A stretch of 64,000 nucleotides of DNA from an uncultured Lachnospira sp. (lineage in GTDB: Bacteria > Bacillota > Clostridia > Lachnospirales > Lachnospiraceae), in assembly GCA_934359185.1 (NCBI GenBank), contig CAKRLE010000001.1:62001-126000 (forward strand), written 5' to 3'. Numbering within the stretch: position 1 is the first letter of the stretch; each line of letters starts with the position of its first letter. A model generated the notes under the pieces. That model was not told the DNA's origin. It searched no databases and saw only the letters and a list, made by a program, of their open reading frames with translations. A program made the translations under genes and the position numbers. Below are positions 8,838 to 18,213 of this stretch, in pieces.

Positions 8838-10916
8838 ATGGCAGATGTAACACCTGTAAATAATGACTATGTATTTGGTCTTGATATTGGAACACGAAGT
8901 ATTGTTGGCGTTGTAGGTTACCTTGAGCATAATATATTTCATATTGCTGCAATGTCTCAGGCTGAACATGATACTCGTTCTATGTTAGATGGACAGATTC
9001 ATGATATATATAAAGTTGGAGATACCATAAGAAGAGTTAAGAATGATCTTGAAAGACAGCTTGGATTTACATTGACAGACGTATGTATAGCTGCTGCTGG
9101 TCGTGTACTTAAAACCATTAATTCTTCTGCGGAATATGAATTTGAAGAGGAAACAAGGGTTACGGCTGAACATATATACTCACTCAACCTGTTAGCTGTA
9201 GAAAAAGCTCATGCCGAAATTAATGACAACTCAGATAATGTTAAATTTTATTGCGTTGGCAATACACCTATTACATACAAGCTTAATTCTTTTGATATCA
9301 GCAGTCTTGAAGGACATAAAGCTAATAAAATTGGTGTCACTCTTATAGCTACATTTTTACCAGAAGAAGTGGTTGATGGATTGTACCAGGCAATCGAATA
9401 CGCAGGACTTCATGTTGCAAGTCTTACATTAGAGCCAATTGCAGCTATGAATATTGCAATTCCTGAGCAATACAGACTACTTAACATTGGACTTATTGAT
9501 GTAGGTGCAGGAACATCAGATATCTGTATAACAAAGGATGGAAGTGTGATTGCATATGGAATGATACCACTTGCTGGTGATGAATTAACCGAAGCAATTG
9601 CAAAGAATTATCTTGTTGATTTTAATACAGCTGAAAAAATCAAACTTTCTGCAAGTAAAAAAGTAAAAGGACTTGTAAGTTTTAAAGATATAATGGGACT
9701 GACACAGAAAGTACAGGTTTCTGATGTGCGGAAAGTAACTGCTCCTATAATAGATAAAATAGCAGAGGAAAGTGCAGAAAAAATCAAGGAACTTAATGGC
9801 GGTAAACCTGTTAATGCTGTATTTGTAGTTGGCGGTGGTGGCAAGATGATGGGTTATACTGACAAAATTGCCAAATCTCTGGGAATTTTAAAAGAAAGAG
9901 TTGCTGTCAGGGGAGAAGAGGTTCTTACAACAGTTGATTTTGGCTCTACTGGCTTTAAAAAAGATTCTCTGTATGTCACCCCCGTTGGAATATGTACTAA
10001 TTACTATTCTCAGAAAAACAGCTTTGTATTCGTCAATGTTAATAACGAAAGAATTAAGATGTATGACAATAACCATCTTACTGTTGTTGACGCTGTTATG
10101 CAGATTGGTTTCCCTAATGAAAAATTATTTCCTCGAAGAGGTTCTGAACTTTCATTTATAATCAATGGAAAAGCCAGACTTGTCCGTGGTACTCCGGGTG
10201 AAGGTGCTGAAGTCTTACTTAATGGCAGACATGCTAATCTTAATTCAAGAATTGAACAGAATGATGTAATAGTAGTTAAAGAATCAACAGAAGGTGAAGC
10301 GGCTCATATGACAATTGGACAGCTTGAAGAATTTAATTCAACGCTTACATTTGTTGTAGATGATAAAAAAATTCTCTGCCCTAGATTTGCATATGTGAAC
10401 GGTGAGCTTAAATCTGAATTCTATGAAATCCAGAATAATGATTCTATCCAGATGGAGAATTATTATACAGTTGAGCAGTTATTTACATTCCTTGATTATG
10501 ATATATCACAATATGATGTATATGTTAACAATGAACTTGCCGATAACGACACATATGTATATGAAAACTTTAATATTAAACTTTCGGCTATTAATAATGA
10601 CGAAAATAATGATATTGATAATATTGATAATGTTGATAATGTTGATGATGTTGATTCATATCCTGATATAAATGATAATGAACATGAATCAGATAAATCC
10701 TCTGCAGATATATCAGAAATTACAGTGCTTATCAATGGGAATCCTGTAAGACTTAAGGGGAAACATGATTATATACTGGTTGATTTATTCCAGTATTATG
10801 AATTTGACCTTTCTAACCCACAAGGCAATATTGTGCTTAACTTAAATGGACAGACAGGCGAGTATACAGCTCCTTTAAAAGATGGGGATGTCATTGATTT
10901 ATATTGGGAGAAATAA
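8838..10916 (+). CDS. FtsA-like actin-fold ATPase with extended C-terminal beta-grasp-like domains
   Basis: 692 residues, far longer than FtsA (about 420). Residues 10-370 form an FtsA/PilM-type actin fold: phosphate-1 GLDIGTRS (14-21), phosphate-2 DVGAGTSD (221-228) and adenosine motif VVGGGGKMMG (330-339). An FtsA 1C-like insert lies near 85-170. After about 395 come segments resembling ThiS/ubiquitin-like beta-grasp units (about 395-480, 500-585 and 626-692), judged from pattern such as LLNGRHANLNSRIEQNDVIV. The last two are separated by an Asp/Asn-rich linker (586-620). I see no FtsA membrane-targeting helix at the C-terminus. It sits between coaE and walJ (two-base gap). Role in division or envelope assembly is inferred. 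Confidence 0.75.
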   Translation: MADVTPVNNDYVFGLDIGTRSIVGVVGYLEHNIFHIAAMSQAEHDTRSMLDGQIHDIYKVGDTIRRVKNDLERQLGFTLTDVCIAAAGRVLKTINSSAEYEFEEETRVTAEHIYSLNLLAVEKAHAEINDNSDNVKFYCVGNTPITYKLNSFDISSLEGHKANKIGVTLIATFLPEEVVDGLYQAIEYAGLHVASLTLEPIAAMNIAIPEQYRLLNIGLIDVGAGTSDICITKDGSVIAYGMIPLAGDELTEAIAKNYLVDFNTAEKIKLSASKKVKGLVSFKDIMGLTQKVQVSDVRKVTAPIIDKIAEESAEKIKELNGGKPVNAVFVVGGGGKMMGYTDKIAKSLGILKERVAVRGEEVLTTVDFGSTGFKKDSLYVTPVGICTNYYSQKNSFVFVNVNNERIKMYDNNHLTVVDAVMQIGFPNEKLFPRRGSELSFIINGKARLVRGTPGEGAEVLLNGRHANLNSRIEQNDVIVVKESTEGEAAHMTIGQLEEFNSTLTFVVDDKKILCPRFAYVNGELKSEFYEIQNNDSIQMENYYTVEQLFTFLDYDISQYDVYVNNELADNDTYVYENFNIKLSAINNDENNDIDNIDNVDNVDDVDSYPDINDNEHESDKSSADISEITVLINGNPVRLKGKHDYILVDLFQYYEFDLSNPQGNIVLNLNGQTGEYTAPLKDGDVIDLYWEK

Positions 10917-10918
10917 TA

Positions 10919-11716
10919 ATGAGAATGATGACTATAGCCAGTGGAAGCAGTGGAAACTGTATATATATTGGCTCTGATAAAACACATATTCTGATTGATA
11001 CAGGAATAAGCCGGAAAAAAATATCTGAAGGCCTGAAAAAAGCTGAACTTGATATGTCTGATATAGATGCAGTTCTTCTAACTCATGAACATTCTGACCA
11101 CATCAAGGGGCTTGGTGTCATATCACGAAAAGATAATATACCAATATATACGACTAAGGGTACATGGGAAGGAATCCAGGCTTCATCCGGGCTTGGCGAG
11201 ATAGATTCCCAGCTTTTTAATTGTATTAAGCCGGATGAAAGTTTTAAAATTAACGATCTTGTAGTTAATTCATTCAGGGTATCACATGATGCCAATGAAC
11301 CAGTAGCATATCGTATAGAATGTGACGATAAAAGCATGGCAGTTGCGACAGATCTTGGATTTTATGATGATTATATAATTGATAATCTCAAAGGCTGTAA
11401 TTCAATGGTTATTGAAGCAAACCATGATGTTAATTTATTACAGGTTGGCAGTTATCCATATTATCTAAAACAGCGAATCCTTGGCAAGCAGGGGCATCTG
11501 TCTAACGAATCATCAGGAAGACTTATTGACCACCTTTTACATGATAAGTGTTCCAATATATTTCTTGGACATTTAAGCAAGGAAAATAATTATGATAAGC
11601 TTGCATATGAAACTGTAAAATGTGAAATTGACATGAGTGATAGTGAATTTAAAGCACAGGATTTTAATATATCTGTTGCAAGAAGAGATGAACCATCACA
11701 GATTATCAATATCTGA
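10919..11716 (+). CDS. walJ: MBL-fold metallohydrolase, WalJ/YycJ family
   Basis: 265 residues. The N-terminus TIASGSSGNC is characteristic of YycJ/WalJ, and THEHSDH (55-61) supplies the metal-binding metallo-beta-lactamase motif; further metal ligands appear at SHDANE and near the C-terminus in LGHLSKENN. The family is linked to cell-wall/DNA-replication coordination and has 5'-exonuclease activity in some Bacillus relatives. ATG 10919 is preferred because GGGAG lies eight bases upstream; an in-frame TTG at 10904 has no ribosome site. Only two bases separate it from the FtsA-like gene, so the pair is probably cotranslated. Here there is no walRK operon nearby. Confidence 0.88.
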   Translation: MRMMTIASGSSGNCIYIGSDKTHILIDTGISRKKISEGLKKAELDMSDIDAVLLTHEHSDHIKGLGVISRKDNIPIYTTKGTWEGIQASSGLGEIDSQLFNCIKPDESFKINDLVVNSFRVSHDANEPVAYRIECDDKSMAVATDLGFYDDYIIDNLKGCNSMVIEANHDVNLLQVGSYPYYLKQRILGKQGHLSNESSGRLIDHLLHDKCSNIFLGHLSKENNYDKLAYETVKCEIDMSDSEFKAQDFNISVARRDEPSQIINI

Positions 11717-11830
11717 TAATTCATTTTAGTATGATAGCTACATATTAATTAAACTTATGAATTTATATGACCTGATTTAATACATCAGGATATATACATT
11801 AAAATTAAAATAAGAAAGAGAGATTGGATT

Positions 11831-12103
11831 ATGAAAAAATGTGTTATTACAGTTGTTGGAAAGGATACTGTTGGAATTATTGCCAGAGTATGTACTTATC
11901 TTGCAGATACAGGAATTAATATTCTTGATATTTCACAGACAATTGTATCTGGTTACTTTAATATGATGATGATTGTAGATGTAGCAGCATCAACTAAGTC
12001 ATACAATGACGTAGTATCTGATCTTGATAATTTAGGTGAAGAGATTGGAGTATCTATTAAATGTCAGAGAGAAGAAATTTTTGACATGATGCATAGAATT
12101 TAA
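11831..12103 (+). CDS. ACT domain protein (UPF0237 family)
   Basis: 90 residues forming a single ACT domain: VITVVGKDTVGIIARVCTYL is the first strand-helix with the ligand-binding Gly, and INILDISQTI the second strand. Family members bind small ligands such as amino acids and are small regulators. It lies directly upstream of the UPF0210 gene, a pairing widespread in Firmicutes, so the two probably act together. AAGAGAGA supplies a ribosome site. The upstream gap of 114 bases holds a weak hairpin (CCTGAT 11771-11776 with ATCAGG 11784-11789) and no clear promoter. Confidence 0.88.
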   Translation: MKKCVITVVGKDTVGIIARVCTYLADTGINILDISQTIVSGYFNMMMIVDVAASTKSYNDVVSDLDNLGEEIGVSIKCQREEIFDMMHRI

Positions 12104-12144
12104 TATTTTGCACCTATTTTGATAACAGATAAGGAGAATTTGTT

Positions 12145-13509
12145 TTGATTAATATATATGAAGTTACAGAGACTAATAAAATGGTCGAAAAAGAAAACCT
12201 TGATGTACGTACAATTACTATGGGTATCAGCCTGCTTGATTGTATAAGTGATGACTTAGAGGTTTTAAATAATAATATTTATAACAAAATCACAAGACTT
12301 GCTAAAAATCTTGTATCGACAGGCGAAGATATATCTAAAGAAATCGGAATTCCTATTGTTAACAAAAGAATTTCTGTTACACCAGTTGCTCTTATTGGAG
12401 GTTCTGCCTGTAAAACTCCACAAGATTATGTGACAATAGCAAAGACACTCGATAAAGCTGCACATGAAGTTGGCGTTAACTTTATTGGTGGCTATTCTGC
12501 AATCGTTTCAAAAGGAATGACTAAAAGCGATGAACTGCTTATCCGCTCAATTCCGCAGGCTCTGGCATCAACAGAGTTAATCTGCAGTTCTGTTAATGTT
12601 GGTTCAACTAAGACAGGTATTAATATGGATGCGGTTCGTCTTATGGGAGAAATTATCAAAGATACTGCCGAACTTACTAAAGAAAAAGACTCTCTTGGAT
12701 GTGCAAAGCTTGTTGTATTATGTAACGCACCTGATGATAACCCATTCATGGCAGGTGCATTCCATGGTGTTACAGAAAGTGATGCGATTATTAATGTAGG
12801 TGTAAGTGGTCCCGGCGTTGTTAAGTATGCACTTGAAAGCGTGCGTGGCGCAAGTTTTGAAGTATTATGTGAAACTATCAAGAAAACTGCATTCAAGATA
12901 ACAAGAGTAGGTCAGCTTGTTGCGCAGGAAGCATCTAAGAGATTAAATGTTCCTTTTGGTATAATTGATCTCTCTCTTGCACCTACACCAGCTATAGGTG
13001 ATTCAGTTGCTGATATATTGGAGGAGATTGGTCTTCAGAGAGCCGGTGCTCCGGGAACAACAGCAGCATTGGCTCTTCTTAATGATCAGGTAAAAAAGGG
13101 TGGTGTTATGGCATCATCTTATGTTGGCGGATTAAGTGGTGCATTTATACCAGTCAGTGAAGATCAGGGAATGATTAACGCTGTATTAGATGGTTCACTT
13201 ACAATTGAAAAGTTAGAGGCTATGACTTGTGTATGCTCTGTCGGACTTGACATGATTGCCATACCAGGTGATACTAAGGCAACAACAATATCTGGTATTA
13301 TTGCTGATGAATCTGCAATTGGAATGGTTAACCAGAAAACAACAGCAGTAAGAGTAATACCTGTTGTTGGAAAAGGAGTTGGCGAGACTGTTGAGTTCGG
13401 CGGACTTCTGGGATATGCCCCAATCATGCCGGTCAATCAGTTTGACTGTTCTGCATTTGTTAACAGGACTGGAAGAATCCCAGCTCCAATACACAGCTTT
13501 AAGAACTAA
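12145..13509 (+). CDS. UPF0210 / DUF711 family protein (PFL-like fold)
   Basis: 454 residues, matching the family length. Recognisable from [17 protein letters not shown] near the N-terminus and the Gly-rich segments [12 protein letters not shown] and [20 protein letters not shown]. The fold is related to glycyl-radical/PFL-like enzymes in databases, but no reaction is established and no radical glycine motif is evident. The start is TTG at 12145, eight bases after AAGGAG (12131-12136); the next ATG (12181) would remove conserved sequence. It follows the ACT protein by 41 bases and ends at a bidirectional terminator. Confidence 0.88.
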   Translation: MINIYEVTETNKMVEKENLDVRTITMGISLLDCISDDLEVLNNNIYNKITRLAKNLVSTGEDISKEIGIPIVNKRISVTPVALIGGSACKTPQDYVTIAKTLDKAAHEVGVNFIGGYSAIVSKGMTKSDELLIRSIPQALASTELICSSVNVGSTKTGINMDAVRLMGEIIKDTAELTKEKDSLGCAKLVVLCNAPDDNPFMAGAFHGVTESDAIINVGVSGPGVVKYALESVRGASFEVLCETIKKTAFKITRVGQLVAQEASKRLNVPFGIIDLSLAPTPAIGDSVADILEEIGLQRAGAPGTTAALALLNDQVKKGGVMASSYVGGLSGAFIPVSEDQGMINAVLDGSLTIEKLEAMTCVCSVGLDMIAIPGDTKATTISGIIADESAIGMVNQKTTAVRVIPVVGKGVGETVEFGGLLGYAPIMPVNQFDCSAFVNRTGRIPAPIHSFKN

Positions 13510-13529
13510 TTACTTATTCTGATTAATAT

Positions 13530-13575
13530 AAAAGCACTATATTTACATTTGTTATCATGTAAATATGGTGCTTTT
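13530..13575. terminator. Bidirectional terminator between the UPF0210 gene and tmcAL
   Basis: A 19-bp stem pairs 13530-13548 with 13557-13575 (one T-G wobble), loop TTGTTATC. A-runs and T-runs on both sides let it serve both converging genes. Confidence 0.85.
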
Positions 13576-13588
13576 ATTTATTATCTAT

Positions 13589-14815
13589 TTAATCTGTCAT
13601 AAATGGGTGGTACTTATAATCGCTTACAGGTGCCTGATTAAACTTACATTCACATATCTGTCTGTATATATTGTGAGCCTGTATCTGCTTGTAGTATATA
13701 TCTTTACAGCCGGCGACCCTGCTTATTAGCGGTACATTGATACTATCCCTGATATAAGAAAGATATTTTCTTCCGTTCTGGTTAAATCCTAATATTCTGA
13801 CATAACTACATTGTTCTGATGTATCTGATTTACCTATATTAAGTATGATTTTCATGATAATCCTTTTTATTCTTGATAAAGCATATTGCTTTGTTTTTAT
13901 CAGCAATGCAAATTCATCTAATGGATAAACTGTATCTGAAGCAGTCATTTTGTTGTATACATTATAAATTCTTGCCGCTGTTTCTGTTGATATATCACGT
14001 ATATTAAGTAATTTATCTATAAATGCTTCTTTGTCATACGCTGATTCAGCAATAAGCATCTCAAGCCTGTAATAAAACATGCTGGTAAAATCATTAAAAA
14101 CAATCGGATATGCGGTACTGTCATCTAAGACTTTTCGTGTAAGCGGTGGAAGAGCTATGTTATCAAGCCTGCCGTCTAATATCGCATTACGCACAGCAGT
14201 AGCACTAGGAACAATATCCTTTTCATATGAAGCATCATTATAGCCAGCTCCATCTCTTTTAATGCACATGGGCTTAATATCATAACCATATTTCTTAACT
14301 GCCTTTATATATTCAATTCCCAATGTGTTATTAGGTTTTTCAAGAACAGCCGCCTTATCACATCCAATACATAATTCAACAGCCTTCTGACGTGCACTGG
14401 CATATGATTCGCCGCTGCTTAACAATTTGGTAAGACGCTGCCTGAAATTATCAGGCTCATCTATAAGCAATGATGCAATCATATCTAAACCATTAATATC
14501 AGAATCTTCGCATCCAAAACATATTGAATCGACGCTTAATATATGCAGTATCTGAACTGACTGCTCTGCAAACGTCTCTGCACTTGAAAGGCTCGCCTGC
14601 ACCGGAAGCTCTACCACAAGGTCAACGCCGTTAAGTACAGCCATTTTTGCTCGTGAATATTTATCTATTATAGCCGGTTCACCTCTTTGTACATAATCGC
14701 CACTCATGACGCATATGACAATATCAGCACCTGATATACGTCTGCTCTCATTAATGTGTATTATATGTCCTTCGTGCATAGGATTGTATTCTGTAATAAT
14801 TCCAACAGCTTTCAC
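13589..14815 (-). CDS. tmcAL: tRNA(Met) cytidine acetate ligase (YlbM family)
   Basis: 408 residues. The N-terminus MKAVGIITEYNPMHEGHI has the nucleotidyltransferase HxGH-type motif (HEGH), and MSGDYVQRGEPAIIDKYSRA is diagnostic of TmcAL. The enzyme uses ATP and acetate to form N4-acetylcytidine at the wobble base of elongator tRNA-Met. The start is GTG at 14815, six bases after GGAGGT; longer in-frame starts run through that ribosome site and the promoter. It is divergent from pta-ackA, the acetate-forming pathway, a fitting neighbour for an acetate-using enzyme, although that link is inference. Confidence 0.93.
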   Translation of the reverse strand: MKAVGIITEYNPMHEGHIIHINESRRISGADIVICVMSGDYVQRGEPAIIDKYSRAKMAVLNGVDLVVELPVQASLSSAETFAEQSVQILHILSVDSICFGCEDSDINGLDMIASLLIDEPDNFRQRLTKLLSSGESYASARQKAVELCIGCDKAAVLEKPNNTLGIEYIKAVKKYGYDIKPMCIKRDGAGYNDASYEKDIVPSATAVRNAILDGRLDNIALPPLTRKVLDDSTAYPIVFNDFTSMFYYRLEMLIAESAYDKEAFIDKLLNIRDISTETAARIYNVYNKMTASDTVYPLDEFALLIKTKQYALSRIKRIIMKIILNIGKSDTSEQCSYVRILGFNQNGRKYLSYIRDSINVPLISRVAGCKDIYYKQIQAHNIYRQICECKFNQAPVSDYKYHPFMTD

Positions 14816-14842
14816 ATTGACCTCCAAATCATTTCTATAATT

Positions 14843-14870
14843 ATTATACATTTTAACCTGGATTTAACAA
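14843..14870 (-). promoter_or_regulatory. Promoter for tmcAL
   Basis: On the - strand TTGTTA (14870-14865) and TATAAT (14848-14843) are 16 bases apart. Transcription would start near 14836, just upstream of the GGAGGT ribosome site. Confidence 0.55.
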
Positions 14871-14899
14871 CATGCTTTTTATTTTGAACAATAGTCAAC

Positions 14900-14928
14900 T
14901 TGTTTTCTTCCAGAAAAGGGTATATAAT
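14900..14928 (+). promoter_or_regulatory. Promoter for pta-ackA
   Basis: TTGTTT (14900-14905) and TATAAT (14923-14928) with a 17-base spacer. The -10 is perfect, the -35 weaker. It is back-to-back with the tmcAL promoter. Confidence 0.5.
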
Positions 14929-14983
14929 AATTTTAAATTTCGGCTTGTGCTGGAAAAAATATCTTAAGGAGGAGTCAGTAATC

Positions 14984-15985
14984 ATGGCATTTATTGACAA
15001 AATTATTGAAAGAGCAAAGGCAGATAAAAAGACTATTGTTTTACCAGAGTCTATGGATAAAAGAACATTTGCTGCTGCTGAAAAAATCTTAAAGGAAGGT
15101 ATTGCAAACCTTATAATCATCGGTACACCTGATGAAATAAAGGAGAACAGCCAGGGTTATGACATCACTGGAGCTACTATCGTAGATCCATTTAATGATC
15201 CTAATAAGCAGAAGTATATTGACAAGTTCGTGGAATTAAGAAGTAAGAAGGGTGTTACTCCTGAGTCAGCTAAAGAGATGATGGAGAAGGATTATATGTA
15301 CTATGCATGCCTCATGTGCAAATGTGGTGATGCAGATGGTGCTGTATCTGGTGCATGCCATTCAACAGGTAATACAATCAGACCAGCTCTTCAGTTATTA
15401 AAGACTAAGCCAGGCATCAGCTCAGTTTCAGGTTTCTTCCTTATGGAAGTTCCTAACTGTGAATTCGGTGAGAATGGTTTATTCGTATTCGCTGATTGTG
15501 CAGTTAATCCAGATCTTGACTCAGACAAGCTTGCAGAAGTTGCAGCATTATCAGCAGAATCATTTAAGAGCTTCGTAGGTGCACAACCTAAGGTTGCTAT
15601 GCTTTCATTCTCATCTTATGGCAGTGCTAAGCATGACAGAGTTACACTTGTTGCAGATGCAGTTAAGACAGCTAACGAGAAGTACCCAGAGTACTCTATC
15701 GATGGTGAGTTACAGTTAGATGCAGCTATCGTTCCAGAAGTTGCAGCTCTTAAGGCTCCTAACAGCAAGGTTGCTGGTCACGCTAATACATTAGTATTCC
15801 CATCTCTTGAAGCTGGTAATATAGGTTACAAGCTCGTTCAGAGACTTGCTAAGGCTGGTGCATATGGTCCAGTTCTTCAGGGACTTTCTATGCCTGTTAA
15901 CGATCTTTCAAGAGGATGCTTCGCAGAGGATATCGTGGGTGTTGTGGCTATGACTGCTGTTCAGGCTCAGAATGCAGCTAAGTAA
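14984..15985 (+). CDS. pta: Phosphate acetyltransferase
   Basis: 333 residues, the length of single-domain Pta. Visible family segments include VLPESMDKRTFAAAEKIL near the N-terminus, CMCKCGDADG-like region (CLMCKCGDADGAVSGA) and LQLDAAIVPEVAALKAPNS near the C-terminus. It converts acetyl-CoA and phosphate to acetyl phosphate. The start is ATG 14984 behind AAGGAGGAG; upstream in-frame codons precede the promoter start. Codons are biased toward AAG, GCT and GTT compared with neighbours, a sign of high expression. ackA follows 29 bases later. Confidence 0.96.
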   Translation: MAFIDKIIERAKADKKTIVLPESMDKRTFAAAEKILKEGIANLIIIGTPDEIKENSQGYDITGATIVDPFNDPNKQKYIDKFVELRSKKGVTPESAKEMMEKDYMYYACLMCKCGDADGAVSGACHSTGNTIRPALQLLKTKPGISSVSGFFLMEVPNCEFGENGLFVFADCAVNPDLDSDKLAEVAALSAESFKSFVGAQPKVAMLSFSSYGSAKHDRVTLVADAVKTANEKYPEYSIDGELQLDAAIVPEVAALKAPNSKVAGHANTLVFPSLEAGNIGYKLVQRLAKAGAYGPVLQGLSMPVNDLSRGCFAEDIVGVVAMTAVQAQNAAK

Positions 15986-16014
15986 TTATTTTTTATTAAG
16001 GAGTTTATTTTACA

Positions 16015-17214
16015 ATGAATATTTTAGTTTTAAATTGCGGTAGTTCATCATTAAAGTATCAGTTAATCAACATGGATGATGAGAGCGTTATCGCTAAAGG
16101 TCTTGTTGAAAGAATTGGTATTGATGGCTCTATCCTTACTCATAAGCCAACAGGCAAGGATAAGTATGTAGTTGAGACACCTATGAAGGATCACAACATT
16201 GCAGTTAAGTTAGTTCTTGATGCTTTAGTTGACCCAGAACATGGTGTTATCAGCTCAACAGATGAAATTACTGCTGTAGGACACAGAGTACTTCACGCAG
16301 GCGAAAAGTATATTGAGTCATGTATCGTTACAGAGGATGTCAAGAAAGTAGTAAGAGAGTGCTTCGACCTTGGTCCTTTACATAATCCAGCTAACCTTAT
16401 TGGTATTGAGGCTGTTGAGTCAACAATGCCTGGTAAGCCTAATGTAGCTGTGTGGGATACAGCATTTGGTGGAACTATGGAGCCTAAGGCATATCTCTAT
16501 GCTATACCTCGTGAATACTATGAGAAATATGGTATCAGAAGATATGGATTCCACGGAACAAGCCACAGCTTCGTATCAAAAGAGACAATCAAGTTTGCTA
16601 ATCTTGATCCTAAGACAGCTAAAGTTATCGTATGCCACCTTGGTAACGGTGCTTCTATATCAGCTTCAATAGGTGGTAAATGTGTAGATACATCTATGGG
16701 TCTTACACCACTTGAAGGTCTTATCATGGGAACACGTTCTGGTGACCTTGATCCAGCTATATTAGAGTTCTTATGCAACCATGAGAACCTTACAATAAAC
16801 GAGATGCTCAACATCCTTAACAAAAAGTCTGGTGTACTTGGTATGTCAGGCGGAATCTCAAGCGATTTCAGAGATCTTAACGCCGCAGCTGATGACGGTA
16901 ATGAGGTTGCTAAGGTTACACTTGAGGCATATGCTTACAGAGTAGCTAAGTATATCGGTGCTTACACAGCAGCTATGAATGGTGTTGATGCTATTACATT
17001 TACTGCAGGTGTTGGTGAGAATGCTGCTTGGCTTCGTCCAATGGTTGTTAAGTATCTTGGTTACCTTGGTGTTAAGCTTGATGAAGCTGCAAGTAAGAAG
17101 GCTTGTGGAGAAGAAGGCATTATCTCTACACCTGATTCTAAGGTTAAGCTTTGTGTAATCCCAACGAACGAGGAACTTGCAATTGCCAGAGAGACTCTTG
17201 CATTAGTTAAGTAA
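16015..17214 (+). CDS. ackA: Acetate kinase
   Basis: 399 residues, the usual AckA length. NILVLNCGSSSLKYQL at the start and VWDTAFGGTM, GFHGTSHSFV and CHLGNGASISA in the core are the acetokinase signatures of the ASKHA fold. It makes ATP and acetate from acetyl phosphate, the main substrate-level phosphorylation step of fermenting Clostridia. AAGGAG precedes the ATG. It shares the strongly biased codon use of pta and ends at a perfect 13-bp hairpin. Confidence 0.97.
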   Translation: MNILVLNCGSSSLKYQLINMDDESVIAKGLVERIGIDGSILTHKPTGKDKYVVETPMKDHNIAVKLVLDALVDPEHGVISSTDEITAVGHRVLHAGEKYIESCIVTEDVKKVVRECFDLGPLHNPANLIGIEAVESTMPGKPNVAVWDTAFGGTMEPKAYLYAIPREYYEKYGIRRYGFHGTSHSFVSKETIKFANLDPKTAKVIVCHLGNGASISASIGGKCVDTSMGLTPLEGLIMGTRSGDLDPAILEFLCNHENLTINEMLNILNKKSGVLGMSGGISSDFRDLNAAADDGNEVAKVTLEAYAYRVAKYIGAYTAAMNGVDAITFTAGVGENAAWLRPMVVKYLGYLGVKLDEAASKKACGEEGIISTPDSKVKLCVIPTNEELAIARETLALVK

Positions 17215-17240
17215 TATTAACTATAAAGATGTGATTTATG

Positions 17241-17280
17241 CTGAAAGACTAAGTTAATTCTTAGTCTTTCAGTTATTTTA
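17241..17280 (+). terminator. Terminator after ackA
   Basis: CTGAAAGACTAAG (17241-17253) pairs perfectly with 17260-17272, loop TTAATT, followed by a T-rich tail TTATTTTA. Confidence 0.8.
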
Positions 17281-17323
17281 TGGCAGGTTTAGTATTTTAT
17301 ATAATAAGAATAACAAAATGTAG

Positions 17324-17352
17324 TTGACAAACTATTATTAGATGCGTATAAT
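17324..17352 (+). promoter_or_regulatory. Consensus sigma-A promoter for yceD-rpmF
   Basis: TTGACA (17324-17329) and TATAAT (17347-17352), both exact consensus, 17-base spacer. Start would be near 17359. It argues against the upstream in-frame ATG at 17373 for the next gene, which would leave almost no leader. Confidence 0.85.
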
Positions 17353-17420
17353 ATTCAGAGTGTGATAAAGCTATGTACTTTTGTACAGTTTTTTCACCAA
17401 TAGTACAATTGGAGACAATT

Positions 17421-17942
17421 ATGCTGATTGATTTTAGAGAACTTCTATCCGGCTCAAAAGAAGATGAAGCTTTTGAAGCTCATATTGATATGAATGAATT
17501 GAATACAGGTTCCAGTATATATCCTATTATTCATAAAGATTCATTTATTATTAATGCCCATAAGACAGGGAAGAATAAAGTTAATATTCAATGCAGTGGA
17601 GCAGCCGCTCTCAGCATCCCTTGTGACAGGTGTCTTGAACCTGTTGAGACAGTTATTGAATTTAATGTTAATGATCTAGTTGAATTTAATAAAACTGCTC
17701 CGGATGAAGAACAAGAAGAAAAAGACTATATTGATGGATACAACCTCGACGTGGATAAACTTATTTTCGGCGAATTACTTGTTTCCATACCAGGTAAAGT
17801 ATTATGTAAAGATAACTGCAAAGGCTTATGTCCTGTATGCGGTAATAATCTTAACGTTGCCGAATGTGGTTGCGACAGAGATGTCCTGGATCCAAGAATG
17901 TCTGTTTTCAAAGATATTTTAAACAATTTTAAGGAGGTGTAA
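17421..17942 (+). CDS. yceD: YceD family (DUF177) protein
   Basis: 173 residues from ATG 17421, which follows GGAG by six bases. Two Cys pairs are visible, CDRC near the middle and CPVCGNNL plus ECGCD near the C-terminus, as in other Firmicute DUF177 proteins; an acidic loop lies between. The family is linked to ribosomal RNA accumulation in other bacteria and plants, and it is nearly always followed by rpmF, as here. Its last codons contain the AAGGAGGTG ribosome site for rpmF, so translation is probably coupled. Confidence 0.9.
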   Translation: MLIDFRELLSGSKEDEAFEAHIDMNELNTGSSIYPIIHKDSFIINAHKTGKNKVNIQCSGAAALSIPCDRCLEPVETVIEFNVNDLVEFNKTAPDEEQEEKDYIDGYNLDVDKLIFGELLVSIPGKVLCKDNCKGLCPVCGNNLNVAECGCDRDVLDPRMSVFKDILNNFKEV

Positions 17943-17947
17943 CCGGA

Positions 17948-18127
17948 ATGTCAATTTGTCCAAAGAATAAGTCATCTAAGGCAAGAAGAGACAAGAGAAG
18001 AGCTAATTGGAAAATGAGCGCTCCTAATCTTGTAAAGTGCAGCAAATGTGGTGCTTTAATGATGCCTCACAGAGTTTGCAAGTCTTGTGGCTCTTATAAT
18101 AAGAAAGAAATCGTTACAGTTGACTAA
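17948..18127 (+). CDS. rpmF: 50S ribosomal protein L32
   Basis: 59 residues starting MSICPKNKSSKARRDKRRA, a typical bL32 N-terminus. The zinc ribbon is complete: CSKCG in the middle and CKSCG near the end. The ATG lies eight bases after AAGGAGGTG, six bases past the yceD stop. It binds 23S rRNA near the peptidyl transferase side of the large subunit. A strong terminator follows, closing the yceD-rpmF unit. Confidence 0.97.
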   Translation: MSICPKNKSSKARRDKRRANWKMSAPNLVKCSKCGALMMPHRVCKSCGSYNKKEIVTVD

Positions 18128-18142
18128 TTTGTCGATTGTCTT

Positions 18143-18174
18143 GGCTTTTGTCTGTTAGACAAAAGCCTTTTTTT
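18143..18174 (+). terminator. Terminator after rpmF
   Basis: GGCTTTTGTCT (18143-18153) pairs perfectly with AGACAAAAGCC (18157-18167), loop GTT, then seven T residues. Confidence 0.92.
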
Positions 18175-18213
18175 GTTATATAATAAGATGATTAAATTTT
18201 AAAGGAGCTTAAT

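Noticed and set aside
11717..11830. Hairpin upstream of the ACT gene as terminator or riboswitch
   Set aside because: Only six pairs, no T-run and no conserved riboswitch core.
18155..18184. TTAGAC/TATAAT pair upstream of the transglutaminase gene as a promoter
   Set aside because: It overlaps the rpmF terminator stem and has an 18-base spacer with a poor -35; too weak to list.
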